Part shown: piece after piece, positions 26,422 through 35,797 of the stretch | Position numbering within the stretch: the stretch's first letter is position 1 | Layout of the letters: every line of letters starts with the position of its first letter | The notes under the pieces: model-generated | What the model was told of the DNA's origin: nothing | The model's input: the letters and a program-made list of their open reading frames with translations, nothing else | The model's database searches: none | Program-made: the position numbers and the translations under genes | NCBI GenBank assembly: GCA_019744975.1 | Contig: JAIETP010000014.1 | Coordinates: 124,001-188,000, forward strand | Reading direction: 5' to 3' | Origin: Burkholderiales bacterium | Lineage (GTDB): Bacteria; Pseudomonadota; Gammaproteobacteria; Burkholderiales; SG8-41 | DNA: 64,000 bases

Positions 26422-27255
26422 GTGCCTGAACTACCGGAAGTCGAAACCACCCGCCGCGGACTGGCATCTGCCGTGGAACAACAGCACATCGTGCGCGCCG
26501 TGGTGCGCCATCGCGGCATGCGCCAGCCGGTGCCGCGCGGCCTGGAACGCAAACTCGCTGGCGCGCATGTCACGGCGCTGTCACGCCGCGGCAAGTACCT
26601 GTTGTTCCATTGCAAACCGGCGGACGCTGCGGCGGGGACATTGATCGTGCATCTCGGCATGTCCGGCCGGTTGTGGCTGGTCGATACCGCGACGCCGGCG
26701 GAAAAACATGATCACTTCGACCTTGAGTTCGACAACCGTCGTATCGTGCGCCTGCGCGATCCGCGCCGCTTCGGCCTGGTGTTGTGGCAAACAGGCGATC
26801 CGCTGCAGCATCCACTGCTCACCGCCATCGGCCCCGAGCCGCTGACGACGGATTTCGACGGCGCAGTACTGCACCGCACGATACGCACACGCAGCACCGC
26901 GATCAAACTCGCGATCATGGACAGCCATGTCGTCGCCGGTGTCGGCAACATCTACGCCAATGAAGCGCTGTTCCGCGCCGGCATCGATCCGCGCACGCCG
27001 GCGCAACGCATCAGCCGCGCGCGCTGTGACGCGCTGGCGGAACAAATCAAGCAGACCCTGGCAGAGGCGATCACGGCAGGCGGCAGCTCTCTGCGCGATT
27101 ATGTCGGCAGCGACGGCATGGCGGGAAATTTCCAGAACCGGTTTCTGGTCTACGGCCGCGCCGGAGAACCCTGCACGCGTTGCGGCGCGATCATCCGTGA
27201 ATTGCGCCAGGCGCAACGAGCGACTTGTTACTGCCCGGCCTGTCAACGGCGTTAA
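26422..27255 (+). CDS. mutM: Formamidopyrimidine-DNA glycosylase (MutM/Fpg)
   Basis: Base-excision repair glycosylase/AP lyase for 8-oxoguanine. It starts GTG at 26422, giving the essential N-terminal PELPEVETTRRGL (catalytic Pro and Glu after Met removal). RRGKYLLF carries the conserved Lys, VAGVGNIYANEALFRAGIDP the helix-two-turn-helix entrance, and the C-terminus a zinc finger (CTRC-x16-CPAC). The 277-residue length is normal. It converges on the ferredoxin gene with 15 bases between. Confidence 0.97.
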   Translation: MPELPEVETTRRGLASAVEQQHIVRAVVRHRGMRQPVPRGLERKLAGAHVTALSRRGKYLLFHCKPADAAAGTLIVHLGMSGRLWLVDTATPAEKHDHFDLEFDNRRIVRLRDPRRFGLVLWQTGDPLQHPLLTAIGPEPLTTDFDGAVLHRTIRTRSTAIKLAIMDSHVVAGVGNIYANEALFRAGIDPRTPAQRISRARCDALAEQIKQTLAEAITAGGSSLRDYVGSDGMAGNFQNRFLVYGRAGEPCTRCGAIIRELRQAQRATCYCPACQRR

Positions 27256-27270
27256 TACACCAGGGCGGCG

Positions 27271-28028
<758 letters not shown>

Positions 28029-28036
<8 letters not shown>

Positions 28037-28592
28037 TTTCTACCCGTTTCAACAGTTGATGGCTGACCTGGCCTGCACGCCCACTTTTCACCACTTCCCA
28101 ACCGTCGAGCGCGGCCAGCGGTTGTGCGCGCTCACAATACACAAGTCCGCCGGAAGCCAGTTGCCGTGGCAACCGCGCCAGCAACTGCGGCCACAGGTCG
28201 TCGGCAAACGGCGGGTCGAGAAACACGACATGGTAGCAATCATGATGATTCTTCAGGAATTCTAGCGCATCGGCACGCACCGCGGTCACGGCCGTCGCGG
28301 CCAGCCCCTCGCGATTGTCCTGCAATGCCCGCCAGGCCGCGGCATCGTTTTCGACCATGGTCACGCGCCGCGCACCGCGGGATGCCGCCTCGAAGCCCAA
28401 TGCACCGCTGCCGGCAAAAAGATCAAGGCAGTCCCTGCCGGTCAGATCCTGGCCCAGCCAGTTGAACAGGGTTTCACGAACCCGGTCCGGCGTTGGCCGC
28501 AAACCGGGACGATCGGGAAAACGGATGCGTCGGCTGCGCCAGGCGCCGCCGATGATGCGCACTTCGTTTTTGCGCGTTGCGCTGGCGCCCAT
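28029..28592 (-). CDS. rsmD: 16S rRNA (guanine966-N2)-methyltransferase RsmD
   Basis: SAM-dependent methyltransferase acting on 16S rRNA G966. The 187 residues contain [39 protein letters not shown]-binding [19 protein letters not shown], and the catalytic VFLDPPF (DPPY/F type). rsmD-coaD pairing is widespread. It follows the second M16 gene by 18 bases. Confidence 0.97.
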
Positions 28593-28610
28593 GAAAAACT
28601 CCGAAGCCGC

Positions 28611-30011
28611 TCAACGCGCGGCCGGCGCCGTCAGCGTCTGGTCCTTGTCTGCGCCGACCACGACAGTCACCAGCTTTTCCGGATCGACATGTTTCGCAAA
28701 CGCGGCCTTGATGTCGGCGACCGTCACGCGTTCGACATTGCCGACAAAATCCTCCAGATAACTGACCGGCAGGCCGTAGAAGCCGATGACGGCCAGATAC
28801 TCATGAATCTTGCGGTTGCTGTCGATGCGCATCGGAAAACCGCCGACGATGTTCTGCTTGGCCGCCACCAGCTCCTTTTCCGTGGGGCCATTACTGACAA
28901 AATCGCGCAGGGTCTTGCGCGTCACGGCCAATGCCTCGTCGGCCTGGTCGCGGCGGGTCTGCATGCCGATCACAAACGGGCCCGGCACCTGTTGCGGTGA
29001 AAAATAGCTGTACGCCGAATACGCCAGTCCGCGCTTCTGCCGCACTTCTTCGTTGATGCGCGACACAAACCCGCCGCCACCGAGAATGTGGTTGCCGACA
29101 AACAGCGGGAAATAATCCGGATCGCCGCGATGTATGCCCGGCGCGCCCATCAGGATGTGGCTTTGCGTCGCGGGATGCGCCACCACGCGCGTGATCGCGC
29201 GCTCCAGCGGAATCACCTGCGGCAATGCCGGCGCGGCACCGTTGCTGCGCGGCAGGCCGCGGGTCAGCTGTTCGGCAATGGCCCCGGCATCCGCCCGCGA
29301 CACATCCCCCATGATCGCGATCACCGCACGATCCGCCGCGTAGTGTTGCCGGTAAAACGCCAGCAGGTCATCGCGGGTCATGTTGCCGACGGTGTCCACC
29401 TCACCGACAGAGCGCAAGGCGTAGGGGTGTTCGCGGTACACCAGCCGGTAAAACATCCTGCCGGCCTGACTGTCCGGTTTCAGGTCGGCCTCTTTCAGGG
29501 CGCCGATCTGGCGGGCTTTTTCCCGGTTGAGTACCGCCGCCGGGAACGCCGGGGCGCGCAGGATGCGCGCCAGCAGATCCAGTGCCGGCTCGCGTTGCCG
29601 CGGATCGGACAGGGTGCGCAGCGACAATCCTGCACGATCAAAATCGAAACGCCCGCCAAGTGCTGCGCCGATATCGGCGAAGCGACGGGCGATGTCATCC
29701 TCGCCCAAGCCGTCCGCGCCCATGCGCAGCAAGCCGTTGGTCATTGCCGCCACGCCCGCTTTTGCAGCGGTGTCGTAACCGGATCCCGCCGGGAAATCCA
29801 CCGACACATCCAGCATGGGCAGACCCCGGTTCGCAACAAACAGGACTTTGGCGCCGGACGATGTTTGCCATTGTTCGATGGGCAGGATGGCCAGCGCCTG
29901 CTGGGCGACGCACAACAAGGCGGCGGCAAGCGCCGGCCTGATTTTGCTCAGCATATTTTTACTCAACCCATTTCCGCGCAGCACATTCCTGTTTAACACC
30001 TTATTCCCCAT
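28611..30011 (-). CDS. M16-family peptidase-like protein lacking the zinc motif
   Basis: Exported M16 family member, probably the non-catalytic partner of the upstream M16 peptidase. The 466 residues lack HxxEH in the position where the paralogue has it, while keeping family features such as VHPATQSHILMGAPGIHRGDPDYF-like and the C-terminal repeat QKRGLAYSAYSYFSPQQVPGPFVIGMQTR. Two starts are possible: ATG 30011 (GGGAG upstream, overlapping the upstream stop) or ATG 29954 (MLSKIRPALAAALLCVAQQALA, a tidy signal peptide). The first ~20 residues (NKVLNR NVLRG NGLSK NMLSK) come from degenerate 15-bp repeats. Confidence 0.9.
   Translation of the reverse strand: MGNKVLNRNVLRGNGLSKNMLSKIRPALAAALLCVAQQALAILPIEQWQTSSGAKVLFVANRGLPMLDVSVDFPAGSGYDTAAKAGVAAMTNGLLRMGADGLGEDDIARRFADIGAALGGRFDFDRAGLSLRTLSDPRQREPALDLLARILRAPAFPAAVLNREKARQIGALKEADLKPDSQAGRMFYRLVYREHPYALRSVGEVDTVGNMTRDDLLAFYRQHYAADRAVIAIMGDVSRADAGAIAEQLTRGLPRSNGAAPALPQVIPLERAITRVVAHPATQSHILMGAPGIHRGDPDYFPLFVGNHILGGGGFVSRINEEVRQKRGLAYSAYSYFSPQQVPGPFVIGMQTRRDQADEALAVTRKTLRDFVSNGPTEKELVAAKQNIVGGFPMRIDSNRKIHEYLAVIGFYGLPVSYLEDFVGNVERVTVADIKAAFAKHVDPEKLVTVVVGADKDQTLTAPAAR
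29950..30011. repeat. Degenerate 15-bp repeats at the start of the second M16 gene
   Basis: On the minus strand AATAAGGTGTTAAAC, AGGAATGTGCTGCGC, GGAAATGGGTTGAGT, AAAAATATGCTGAGC: four related units giving the peptide pattern N-x-L-x-x four times. Confidence 0.45.
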
Positions 30012-31389
30012 GACGGACTCCCGCGGGTGCGGCCCGGCGCGGCGCGCCCTCCAGCGGTTGCGGATCGAGATAGGCCACGGTCAGCACATCGTCGATCAGG
30101 TATTTCCGGGTGACCTCCCGTACCTGGTCTGCGGTCACCTGTTTCAGTTTCTCGATATACAGGTCGAGGTCGCGATACGAAAACCCGATGGTTTCCATGG
30201 AGCCGATCTGCCGCGCCTGGAAAAACATCGAGTCACGCTGGAATACCTGCGCGGCAATGACCTGCGCTTTCACCCGGTTCAATTCCGCCTCGGTGACACC
30301 TTCATCAACCACGCGTTTCACCTCGCGGCGCAGGTTTTGCTCCATTTGTTCCGCGCTGCGCCCCGCCACCGGCGTCCCGCTGAGATAAAAAAACGCCGGG
30401 CCGCGGCCAAGGCCGTCGTAACTGGCGCCCGCCGACGTCGCGACCAGGTCGGTTTTGACCAGCGTCCGCGGCAGGCGGGCGGCGTCATTGCCGCTCAATA
30501 TGCTTCCCAGCATGTCCAGCGCGTACGGCTCCCAGTCCTCGGCCGGTTTTTTCAGGCCCGGAACCCGGTACGCCATCAGCACGTACGGCAGTTCCGCCGG
30601 CACCTTGACCGTCAATCGCTTCAGGCCCAGCTGTGGCGGCTCCTCCTGCGGTTTGCGCGGCGGCAGCGTCTTGCGCGGAATGGCGCCGAAATACTGCTCG
30701 GCCAAAGCAAACACTTCCGTCGGCACCACGTCACCGACCACCACCACGGTTGCATTGTTCGGCCCGTACCACTCGTCGTAAAACACGCGGGTATCGGCAA
30801 CGCTCAGGTGTTCCAGATCGCTCATCCAGCCGATCACCGGATTGCGGTACGGATGCGCGGCCAGCGCGGTCGCCATCAGCCGCTCATAAACCATGGCGTG
30901 CGGACGGTCGTCGGTACGCAGGCGCCGCTCCTCCATGACCACCTTCAATTCCTTGGCGAATTCATCCGGCGACAGCACCAGGTTCGCCATGCGATCCGCC
31001 TCCAGCCGGAATGACAGCGGCAGCGCTGATTTGTGCAGGGTCTGGAAATAACCCGTGTAGTCGCGGCTGGTGAACGCATTGTCGCGACCGCCGGCGGCGG
31101 CGATCAATCGGGAAAATTCCCCGGGCGCCACCGTCCTGGTGCCCTTGAACATCATGTGTTCCAGCACATGCGCCACACCGGTGACGCCGTTCTGCTCATC
31201 GACGCTGCCGATGCGGTACCACACCATGCTGACCACCACCGGCGCCCGCCGGTCGGGTTTGACGACCACGCGCAGCCCGTTGGCCAGTTCACGCACCGCG
31301 ACCTGGTCCGGCTGCGCGGCTGACGCACCGCTCGGCAGCAGCAGCCACGCGGCAACAAAAATGCTGGACAGCCTGATTACTGGATTCAT
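30001..31389 (-). CDS. M16-family zinc metallopeptidase (exported)
   Basis: Pitrilysin-type protease. The 462 residues start with a signal peptide (MNPVIRLSSIFVAAWLLLPSGASA) and carry the inverted zinc motif HVLEH in GVTGVAHVLEHMMFKGTRTVAPGEFSRLIAAAGGRDNAFTSRDYTGYFQ, with the downstream Glu ligand region ELKVVMEERRLRTDD. It overlaps the second M16 gene by 11 bases, and the pair likely forms a two-subunit periplasmic protease as in related systems. Physiological substrate unknown. Confidence 0.95.
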   Translation of the reverse strand: MNPVIRLSSIFVAAWLLLPSGASAAQPDQVAVRELANGLRVVVKPDRRAPVVVSMVWYRIGSVDEQNGVTGVAHVLEHMMFKGTRTVAPGEFSRLIAAAGGRDNAFTSRDYTGYFQTLHKSALPLSFRLEADRMANLVLSPDEFAKELKVVMEERRLRTDDRPHAMVYERLMATALAAHPYRNPVIGWMSDLEHLSVADTRVFYDEWYGPNNATVVVVGDVVPTEVFALAEQYFGAIPRKTLPPRKPQEEPPQLGLKRLTVKVPAELPYVLMAYRVPGLKKPAEDWEPYALDMLGSILSGNDAARLPRTLVKTDLVATSAGASYDGLGRGPAFFYLSGTPVAGRSAEQMEQNLRREVKRVVDEGVTEAELNRVKAQVIAAQVFQRDSMFFQARQIGSMETIGFSYRDLDLYIEKLKQVTADQVREVTRKYLIDDVLTVAYLDPQPLEGAPRRAAPAGVRHGE

Positions 31390-31602
31390 GGATTTCCGTC
31401 AGTTGTTCAATAAATTCCGGCCACTGGCCCGGCAGCACTTCCATGCAAACCCGCGGTTTGCAACGCTCGCCGCGCAGTGCCCTGTTAGAATTGTAACCGC
31501 CTCGATGGTATACAACTCACCGGGTTTTCGCTTAACCGCCACTTAACTACGACTCTTTTCGCGGCGCCGGAAACGCGCCGCAGGGGTCAGACCGCCTCAT
31601 TC
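31390..31602. other. 213-base divergent region between the M16 genes and ftsY
   Basis: Contains likely promoters for both directions (A/T-rich patches around ttagaattgtaacc and tggtatacaac) but no site I can assign with confidence. A GC-rich inverted pair (gcggcgccggaaacgcgccgc) lies just before ftsY. No ORF of note. Confidence 0.35.
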
Positions 31603-32577
31603 ATGTTTGGTTTCCGCAAAAACAATGATCCTGCCGATTCCACCACGCCCGCCACTGGCTGGCTGGCACGCCTGCAGCAGGGTCTCAGCAAAAGCCGCGC
31701 CCAGCTGGGCGAACGCCTCGGCGGGTTGTTCGGCGCCGGACGCAGGCTGGATGAAAGTTTTTACGAGGAACTGGAAACCGTGCTGCTGACCGCCGACGTC
31801 GGCATCGTCGCAACCACCCATCTGCTCGACCAGCTGCGCGGCCGCGCGCGGCGCGAACGTTACGGCGAAGCCGCGCAACTGCGCACGGCCCTGCGCGAAA
31901 CCCTGCTCGGACTGCTGAAGGCTGCCGCACAACCGCTGGACACCGGCACCCACAAGCCCTTCGTGATCATGCTCGCCGGGGTCAACGGCGCCGGCAAAAC
32001 GACGTCGATCGGCAAACTCGCGCATTATTACCAAGCCCAGGGCAAATCGGTGCTGCTCGCCGCCGGCGACACCTTCCGTGCCGCGGCCCGCGAACAACTC
32101 GCGGAATGGGGACAACGCAACAATGTCACGGTGATTTCGCAGGCTTCGGGTGACGCCGCCGCGGTGATATTCGACGCGGTCAATGCGGCAAAATCCCGCG
32201 GTATCGACATCGTGCTCGCCGACACCGCCGGCCGGTTGCCGACGCAGCTGCATCTGATGGAAGAAATCAGCAAGGTGAAACGAGTGATCGACAAGGCGAT
32301 GCCCGGCGCGCCGCACGAAGTCATGCTGGTACTCGACGCCAATACCGGGCAAAACGCGCTGGCGCAAGTCGCGGCGTTCGATGCGGCGATCGGCGTCACC
32401 GGACTCACGCTGACCAAACTTGACGGCACGGCGCGGGGCGGCGTGATCGCGGCCATTGCCCACAACCGTGCCGGGGGCAAACCGATACCGGTGCGTTTCG
32501 TCGGGGTCGGCGAAGACATGGACGACCTGCGCCCGTTTGTTGCCGAAGATTTCGTCGCCGCACTGCTCGACACCTGA
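31603..32577 (+). CDS. ftsY: Signal recognition particle receptor FtsY
   Basis: Membrane-associated GTPase that receives SRP-ribosome complexes. The 324 residues lack the long acidic N-terminal domain of the E. coli protein but contain the N domain (LEETVLLTADVGIVATTHLLDQLR region) and the GTPase G domain: GVNGAGKTTSIGKLAHYY, DTFRAAAREQLAEW, DTAGRLPTQLHLMEEISKVKRV, TKLDGTARGGVI and VGVGEDMDDLRPF. It heads an ftsY-ftsE-ftsX run. Confidence 0.98.
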   Translation: MFGFRKNNDPADSTTPATGWLARLQQGLSKSRAQLGERLGGLFGAGRRLDESFYEELETVLLTADVGIVATTHLLDQLRGRARRERYGEAAQLRTALRETLLGLLKAAAQPLDTGTHKPFVIMLAGVNGAGKTTSIGKLAHYYQAQGKSVLLAAGDTFRAAAREQLAEWGQRNNVTVISQASGDAAAVIFDAVNAAKSRGIDIVLADTAGRLPTQLHLMEEISKVKRVIDKAMPGAPHEVMLVLDANTGQNALAQVAAFDAAIGVTGLTLTKLDGTARGGVIAAIAHNRAGGKPIPVRFVGVGEDMDDLRPFVAEDFVAALLDT

Positions 32578-32601
32578 CCCGCATCGCGTGACCCGCATCA
32601 C

Positions 32602-33261
32602 ATGACCGATATCGTCCTCAGCAAGGTCTACAAGCGTTATGCCGGCGGGCACGAAGCGCTGGCGGACGTCACCCTGAACATCGCCACCGGCGAAATGGTG
32701 TTCATTACCGGCCACTCCGGCGCCGGCAAAAGCACCCTGTTGAAACTGATGGCCGCCATTGAGCGCCCTACCTCGGGGTCGGTTATCGTCAACGGCCAGA
32801 ACATCGGCGCATTGCGTGCCCGGGGCATTCCCTTCCTGCGCCGCAACTTCGGCCTGGTGTTCCAGGACCACAAGTTGTTGTTCGACCGCAGCGTGTTCGA
32901 CAACGTGATGCTGCCGCTGGACATCACCGGGTTCGACCGCCGCGAAGGCGCGGGCCGCGCGCGCGCGGCCCTCGACAAGGTCGGCCTGCTGCACAAGGAA
33001 AAAGCACGCCCGATCACGCTCTCCGGCGGTGAGCAGCAGCGGCTGTGCATCGCACGCGCCATCGTGCACCGGCCGTCGATCCTGCTCGCCGACGAACCGA
33101 CCGGCAATCTGGATGCCGATTACGCCGCCGGCATCGGCGACCTGTTTCGTGACTTCAACCAGGTCGGCGTGACGGTGGTGCTGGCGACCCACGACATGCA
33201 GCTCGCGGCACGGCTGCAGCCACGGCTGATCGAAGTCCGCAGCGGCAGGATCGTGTCATGA
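32602..33261 (+). CDS. ftsE: Cell division ATP-binding protein FtsE
   Basis: ATPase of the FtsEX complex that activates septal peptidoglycan hydrolases. The 219 residues show GHSGAGKSTLLKLMAAIERPTSG (Walker A), FQDHKLLFDRSVFDNVMLPL (Q-loop), LSGGEQQRLCIARAIVHRPSILLADEPTGNLDADY (signature and Walker B) and LATHDM. It overlaps ftsX by four bases (ATGA). Confidence 0.98.
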   Translation: MTDIVLSKVYKRYAGGHEALADVTLNIATGEMVFITGHSGAGKSTLLKLMAAIERPTSGSVIVNGQNIGALRARGIPFLRRNFGLVFQDHKLLFDRSVFDNVMLPLDITGFDRREGAGRARAALDKVGLLHKEKARPITLSGGEQQRLCIARAIVHRPSILLADEPTGNLDADYAAGIGDLFRDFNQVGVTVVLATHDMQLAARLQPRLIEVRSGRIVS

Positions 33262-34166
33262 AAATGTGGCTTGCCGCACACCGCCGTGCCTGCACCGGTA
33301 CCCTCGCCCGGCTCGCCGCCGCACCGCTGGCCAGCGTTTTCAACATCATGGTCATCGGCACCGCGCTGGCGCTGCCGCTGGGGTTTTATGTGGTGCTGGC
33401 CAACCTGCAGGGACTGGCCCGCGACTTTTCACCGCAGCCGCAGCTCAGCGTGTTCCTCGCCCAGGACGCCGCTAGCGGCGACGTGCGCGCCCTCGAGCAA
33501 AGACTGAAAGCGCGCAACGACATCGCGAATTTCCGTTTTGTGCCGCGCGCCCAGGCGCTGGAAACGCTGAAGTCGCGCGCCGGCCTCGGCGACGTCATGG
33601 CCGGACTCTCCAGCAATCCGCTGCCCGACGCCTTCGTCATCACCGCCACCGCACGTGACGCCGCAGCGCTGGAAACACTACGCGCCGAATTCGCCGGCTG
33701 GCCCAAGGTGGCCGAAGTGCATGTGGATTCGGACTGGGCGCGGCGCCTCGACAGCCTGCTGGCACTCGGCCGTTATGCGGTGCTGATGCTGGCCGCAGCA
33801 CTGGCGCTGGCGCTGGTGGCGATCACCTTCAATACCATCCGCCTGCAGATCCTCACCCAGCGCGATGAAATCGAGGTCGCCAAACTGATCGGCGCCACCG
33901 ACGGCTGGATCCGCCGGCCGTTTCTGTATTTCGGCGGCATCCTCGGTGCCGCCGGCGGCGCCGCGGCCTGGCTGATGATCGGGATCGCCCTGCTGGTATT
34001 CAACACGCAGTTGCAGCCGCTGGCGGCGCTGTACGGTATACCGCTGCAACTGGTACACCTCAGCGCCGGCGACAGCCTGGCGGCGCTGCTGTTCGCCGCC
34101 ACCCTCGGCTGGTTCGGCGCCTGGTTGTCGGTGCGGCGCCATCTGCACGCCTACAATCCATCATAA
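33258..34166 (+). CDS. ftsX: Cell division protein FtsX
   Basis: Membrane partner of FtsE that transmits ATP hydrolysis to periplasmic amidase activators. The 302 residues have the FtsX layout: first helix (ASVFNIMVIGTALALPLGFYVVLANL), periplasmic domain, then three C-terminal helices (AVLMLAAALALALVAITFNTIRLQI; FLYFGGILGAAGGAAAWLMIGIALL; SLAALLFAATLGWFGAWLSV). TQRDEIEVAKLIGATDGWIRRPFLYFG is the conserved loop. Its stop codon overlaps one of the six AATAAAAACAA-type motifs. Confidence 0.97.
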   Translation: MKMWLAAHRRACTGTLARLAAAPLASVFNIMVIGTALALPLGFYVVLANLQGLARDFSPQPQLSVFLAQDAASGDVRALEQRLKARNDIANFRFVPRAQALETLKSRAGLGDVMAGLSSNPLPDAFVITATARDAAALETLRAEFAGWPKVAEVHVDSDWARRLDSLLALGRYAVLMLAAALALALVAITFNTIRLQILTQRDEIEVAKLIGATDGWIRRPFLYFGGILGAAGGAAAWLMIGIALLVFNTQLQPLAALYGIPLQLVHLSAGDSLAALLFAATLGWFGAWLSVRRHLHAYNPS

Positions 34167-34181
34167 GTAATTGTTTTTAAA
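34164..34181 (-). promoter_or_regulatory. Intergenic motif AATAAAAACAANNNNTTA, copy 4
   Basis: The minus strand reads TTTAAAAACAATTACTTA. It sits between ftsX and rpoH; 16 bases (TAAGTAATTGTTTTTA on the plus strand) are identical to copy 1. Confidence 0.45.
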
Positions 34182-34220
34182 CATATTTTTGTGGCGCCAT
34201 CGAGGGAACTCCCGCCCCGG

Positions 34221-34247
34221 TTGGCACTCTTATACCCAGAGTGCTAA
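34221..34247. promoter_or_regulatory. CIRCE element (HrcA operator) upstream of rpoH
   Basis: TTGGCACTC-N9-GAGTGCTAA, against the CIRCE consensus TTAGCACTC-N9-GAGTGCTAA: 17 of 18 bases with exact 9-base spacing. It overlaps a possible promoter (TTGGCA, 18 bases, TAAACT), placing transcription start near 34257 and just before the rpoH ribosome site, so HrcA binding would block rpoH transcription. Confidence 0.9.
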
Positions 34248-34272
34248 ACTTCTTTTCATGAGGGATACCACG

Positions 34273-35121
34273 ATGAACAGCATCGCATTACCCGTACTGT
34301 CGGCAACCGGCAGCCTGGACAGTTATGTTCAGGCGGTGAACCGCTTTCCGCTGCTGACCCAGGAGCAGGAAACCGAATACGCCCGCCGTCTGCGCGACAG
34401 CGACGACATCGAAGCCGCCCGGCATCTGGTGCTGTCACACCTGCGTCTGGTGGTGTCGATCGCGCGTGGTTATGTCGGTTACGGCCTGCCGCAGGCCGAC
34501 CTGATCCAGGAAGGCAATATCGGCCTGATGAAGGCGGTCAAACGCTTCGATCCGGAACGCGGCGTGCGCCTGGTGTCGTTCGCGATGCACTGGATCCGCG
34601 CCGAAATCCACGAATTCGTACTGCGCAACTGGCGGCTGGTGAAAATTGCCACCACCAAGGCGCAACGCAAACTGTTTTTCAATCTGCGCAGCATGAAGCA
34701 GGGACTGGGCACGCTGGGCGCCGGGGAAGTGCGGGATGTCGCGCGCAAACTCGGCGTCAAACCCGAAGAAGTGGTTGAAATGGAAACGCGGCTCGGCGGC
34801 CAGGACATGGCGCTGGAACCGGCCGGTGACGATGAGCACGAACAGTACTCGCCGATCGCCTACCTCGCCGCGGACAACGCCGAACCGGCTACCCTGCTGG
34901 AAACCGAACAAACCGCGCGCCTGCGCAGCGCCGGCCTGGAAAAAGCCTTGGCCAGCCTGGACGCGCGCAGCCGGCGCATCATCGAAGCACGCTGGCTGAC
35001 GGAAAATGAAGCGCTGACACTGCACGATCTGGCCGCAGAGTTCAAAGTATCGGCCGAACGCATCCGGCAGATCGAAGCCAAAGCCCTGAGCAAGATGAAG
35101 GGCCTGATCGCAACGGCTTGA
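34273..35121 (+). CDS. rpoH: Heat-shock sigma factor RpoH (sigma-32)
   Basis: Directs RNA polymerase to heat-shock promoters. The start at 34273 (MNSIALPVLSATGSLDSYVQAVNRFPLLTQEQE) has GAGGGA seven bases upstream; the track's 34171 TTG start lies before the CIRCE site and is unlikely. The 282 residues carry region 2 (LVLSHLRLVVSIARGYVGYGLPQADLIQEGNIGLMKAVKRFDPERGVRLVSFAMHWIRAEI), the RpoH box QRKLFFNLR, and region 4 (LTLHDLAAEFKVSAERIRQIEAKAL). A CIRCE operator in front suggests HrcA control. Confidence 0.97.
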   Translation: MNSIALPVLSATGSLDSYVQAVNRFPLLTQEQETEYARRLRDSDDIEAARHLVLSHLRLVVSIARGYVGYGLPQADLIQEGNIGLMKAVKRFDPERGVRLVSFAMHWIRAEIHEFVLRNWRLVKIATTKAQRKLFFNLRSMKQGLGTLGAGEVRDVARKLGVKPEEVVEMETRLGGQDMALEPAGDDEHEQYSPIAYLAADNAEPATLLETEQTARLRSAGLEKALASLDARSRRIIEARWLTENEALTLHDLAAEFKVSAERIRQIEAKALSKMKGLIATA

Positions 35122-35133
35122 TCGGATGCGCCA

Positions 35134-35167
35134 CAAAAAAAGCCCCGGCATGCCGGGGCTTTTTTTA
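35134..35167. terminator. Bidirectional terminator between rpoH and the Sco1 gene
   Basis: AGCCCCGGCATGCCGGGGCT is a perfect 20-base palindrome flanked by seven A on the left and seven T on the right, so it can stop transcription from both converging genes. Confidence 0.95.
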
Positions 35168-35190
35168 TTGCGATCGTTTTATTTCCAAAT

Positions 35191-35787
35191 TTACTTCAGC
35201 AACAGCCGGATGTCGTGCAAAAGCGCCGGCGCACCGATGCCGTACTGCGCAAACAAACGCAGCCGGCCTTCGCCGTCAAGGATGTAGGTCCCGGCGGAAT
35301 GGTCCATGGTGTAGCCGCCATTGGGCAGATTCTGTTTCTGGAAAAAAATCTTGAATTCCTTGGCGGTTCGCGCGACATCTTCCGCGCTGCCGGTCAGGCC
35401 GAGGAACGACGGGTGAAAAGCCGGCACATAACGTTTCAGCACCTCCGCCGTATCGCGCTCCGGATCGACGGTCACGAACAACACCTGCAGGCGACCGGCG
35501 TCGGCGCCAAGTTCCTTCATCACCACCGCCATCTCGCCCAGCGTCGTCGGGCAAACATCGGGGCAGTGCGTGAAGCCGAAAAACAGCGTGACCACGCGGC
35601 CCTTGAAATCGGCCGGCGTGCGGCGCTGCCCGTTGTGGTCTGTAAGGGCGAAGTCCTTGCCGAAGGATGCCCCGGTGACATCGGTCAGCTTGAAGCGCGG
35701 TGCTTCGGGTTTTTCCGTGCAGCCGGCCGCCAGTAACAGGCCGGTGATGGCGAACAAGACCGCGGCATAACGTTGCAGTTGAACCAT
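35191..35787 (-). CDS. SCO1/SenC/PrrC copper chaperone lipoprotein
   Basis: Thioredoxin-fold copper chaperone for the Cu-A site of cytochrome c oxidase. The 198 residues start as a lipoprotein (MVQLQRYAAVLFAITGLLLAAGCTEK, lipobox AAGC), contain the copper ligands CPDVCP in TLFFGFTHCPDVCPTTLGEM, VTVDPERDT, and the distal His in YTMDHSAGTYILDGEGR. It ends the minus-strand CtaA-CyoE-Sco1 run, 10 bases after cyoE. Confidence 0.95.
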   Translation of the reverse strand: MVQLQRYAAVLFAITGLLLAAGCTEKPEAPRFKLTDVTGASFGKDFALTDHNGQRRTPADFKGRVVTLFFGFTHCPDVCPTTLGEMAVVMKELGADAGRLQVLFVTVDPERDTAEVLKRYVPAFHPSFLGLTGSAEDVARTAKEFKIFFQKQNLPNGGYTMDHSAGTYILDGEGRLRLFAQYGIGAPALLHDIRLLLK

Positions 35788-35797
35788 CAGGCGGGGC

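Noticed and set aside
31597-33192. 531-codon minus-strand ORF opposite ftsY and ftsE
   Set aside because: It is a shadow of two strongly conserved genes and shows no domain.
34171-34272. N-terminal extension of rpoH from the TTG at 34171
   Set aside because: It would place the CIRCE site and promoter inside the coding sequence, and the family begins near MNSIALP; a good ribosome site precedes 34273.
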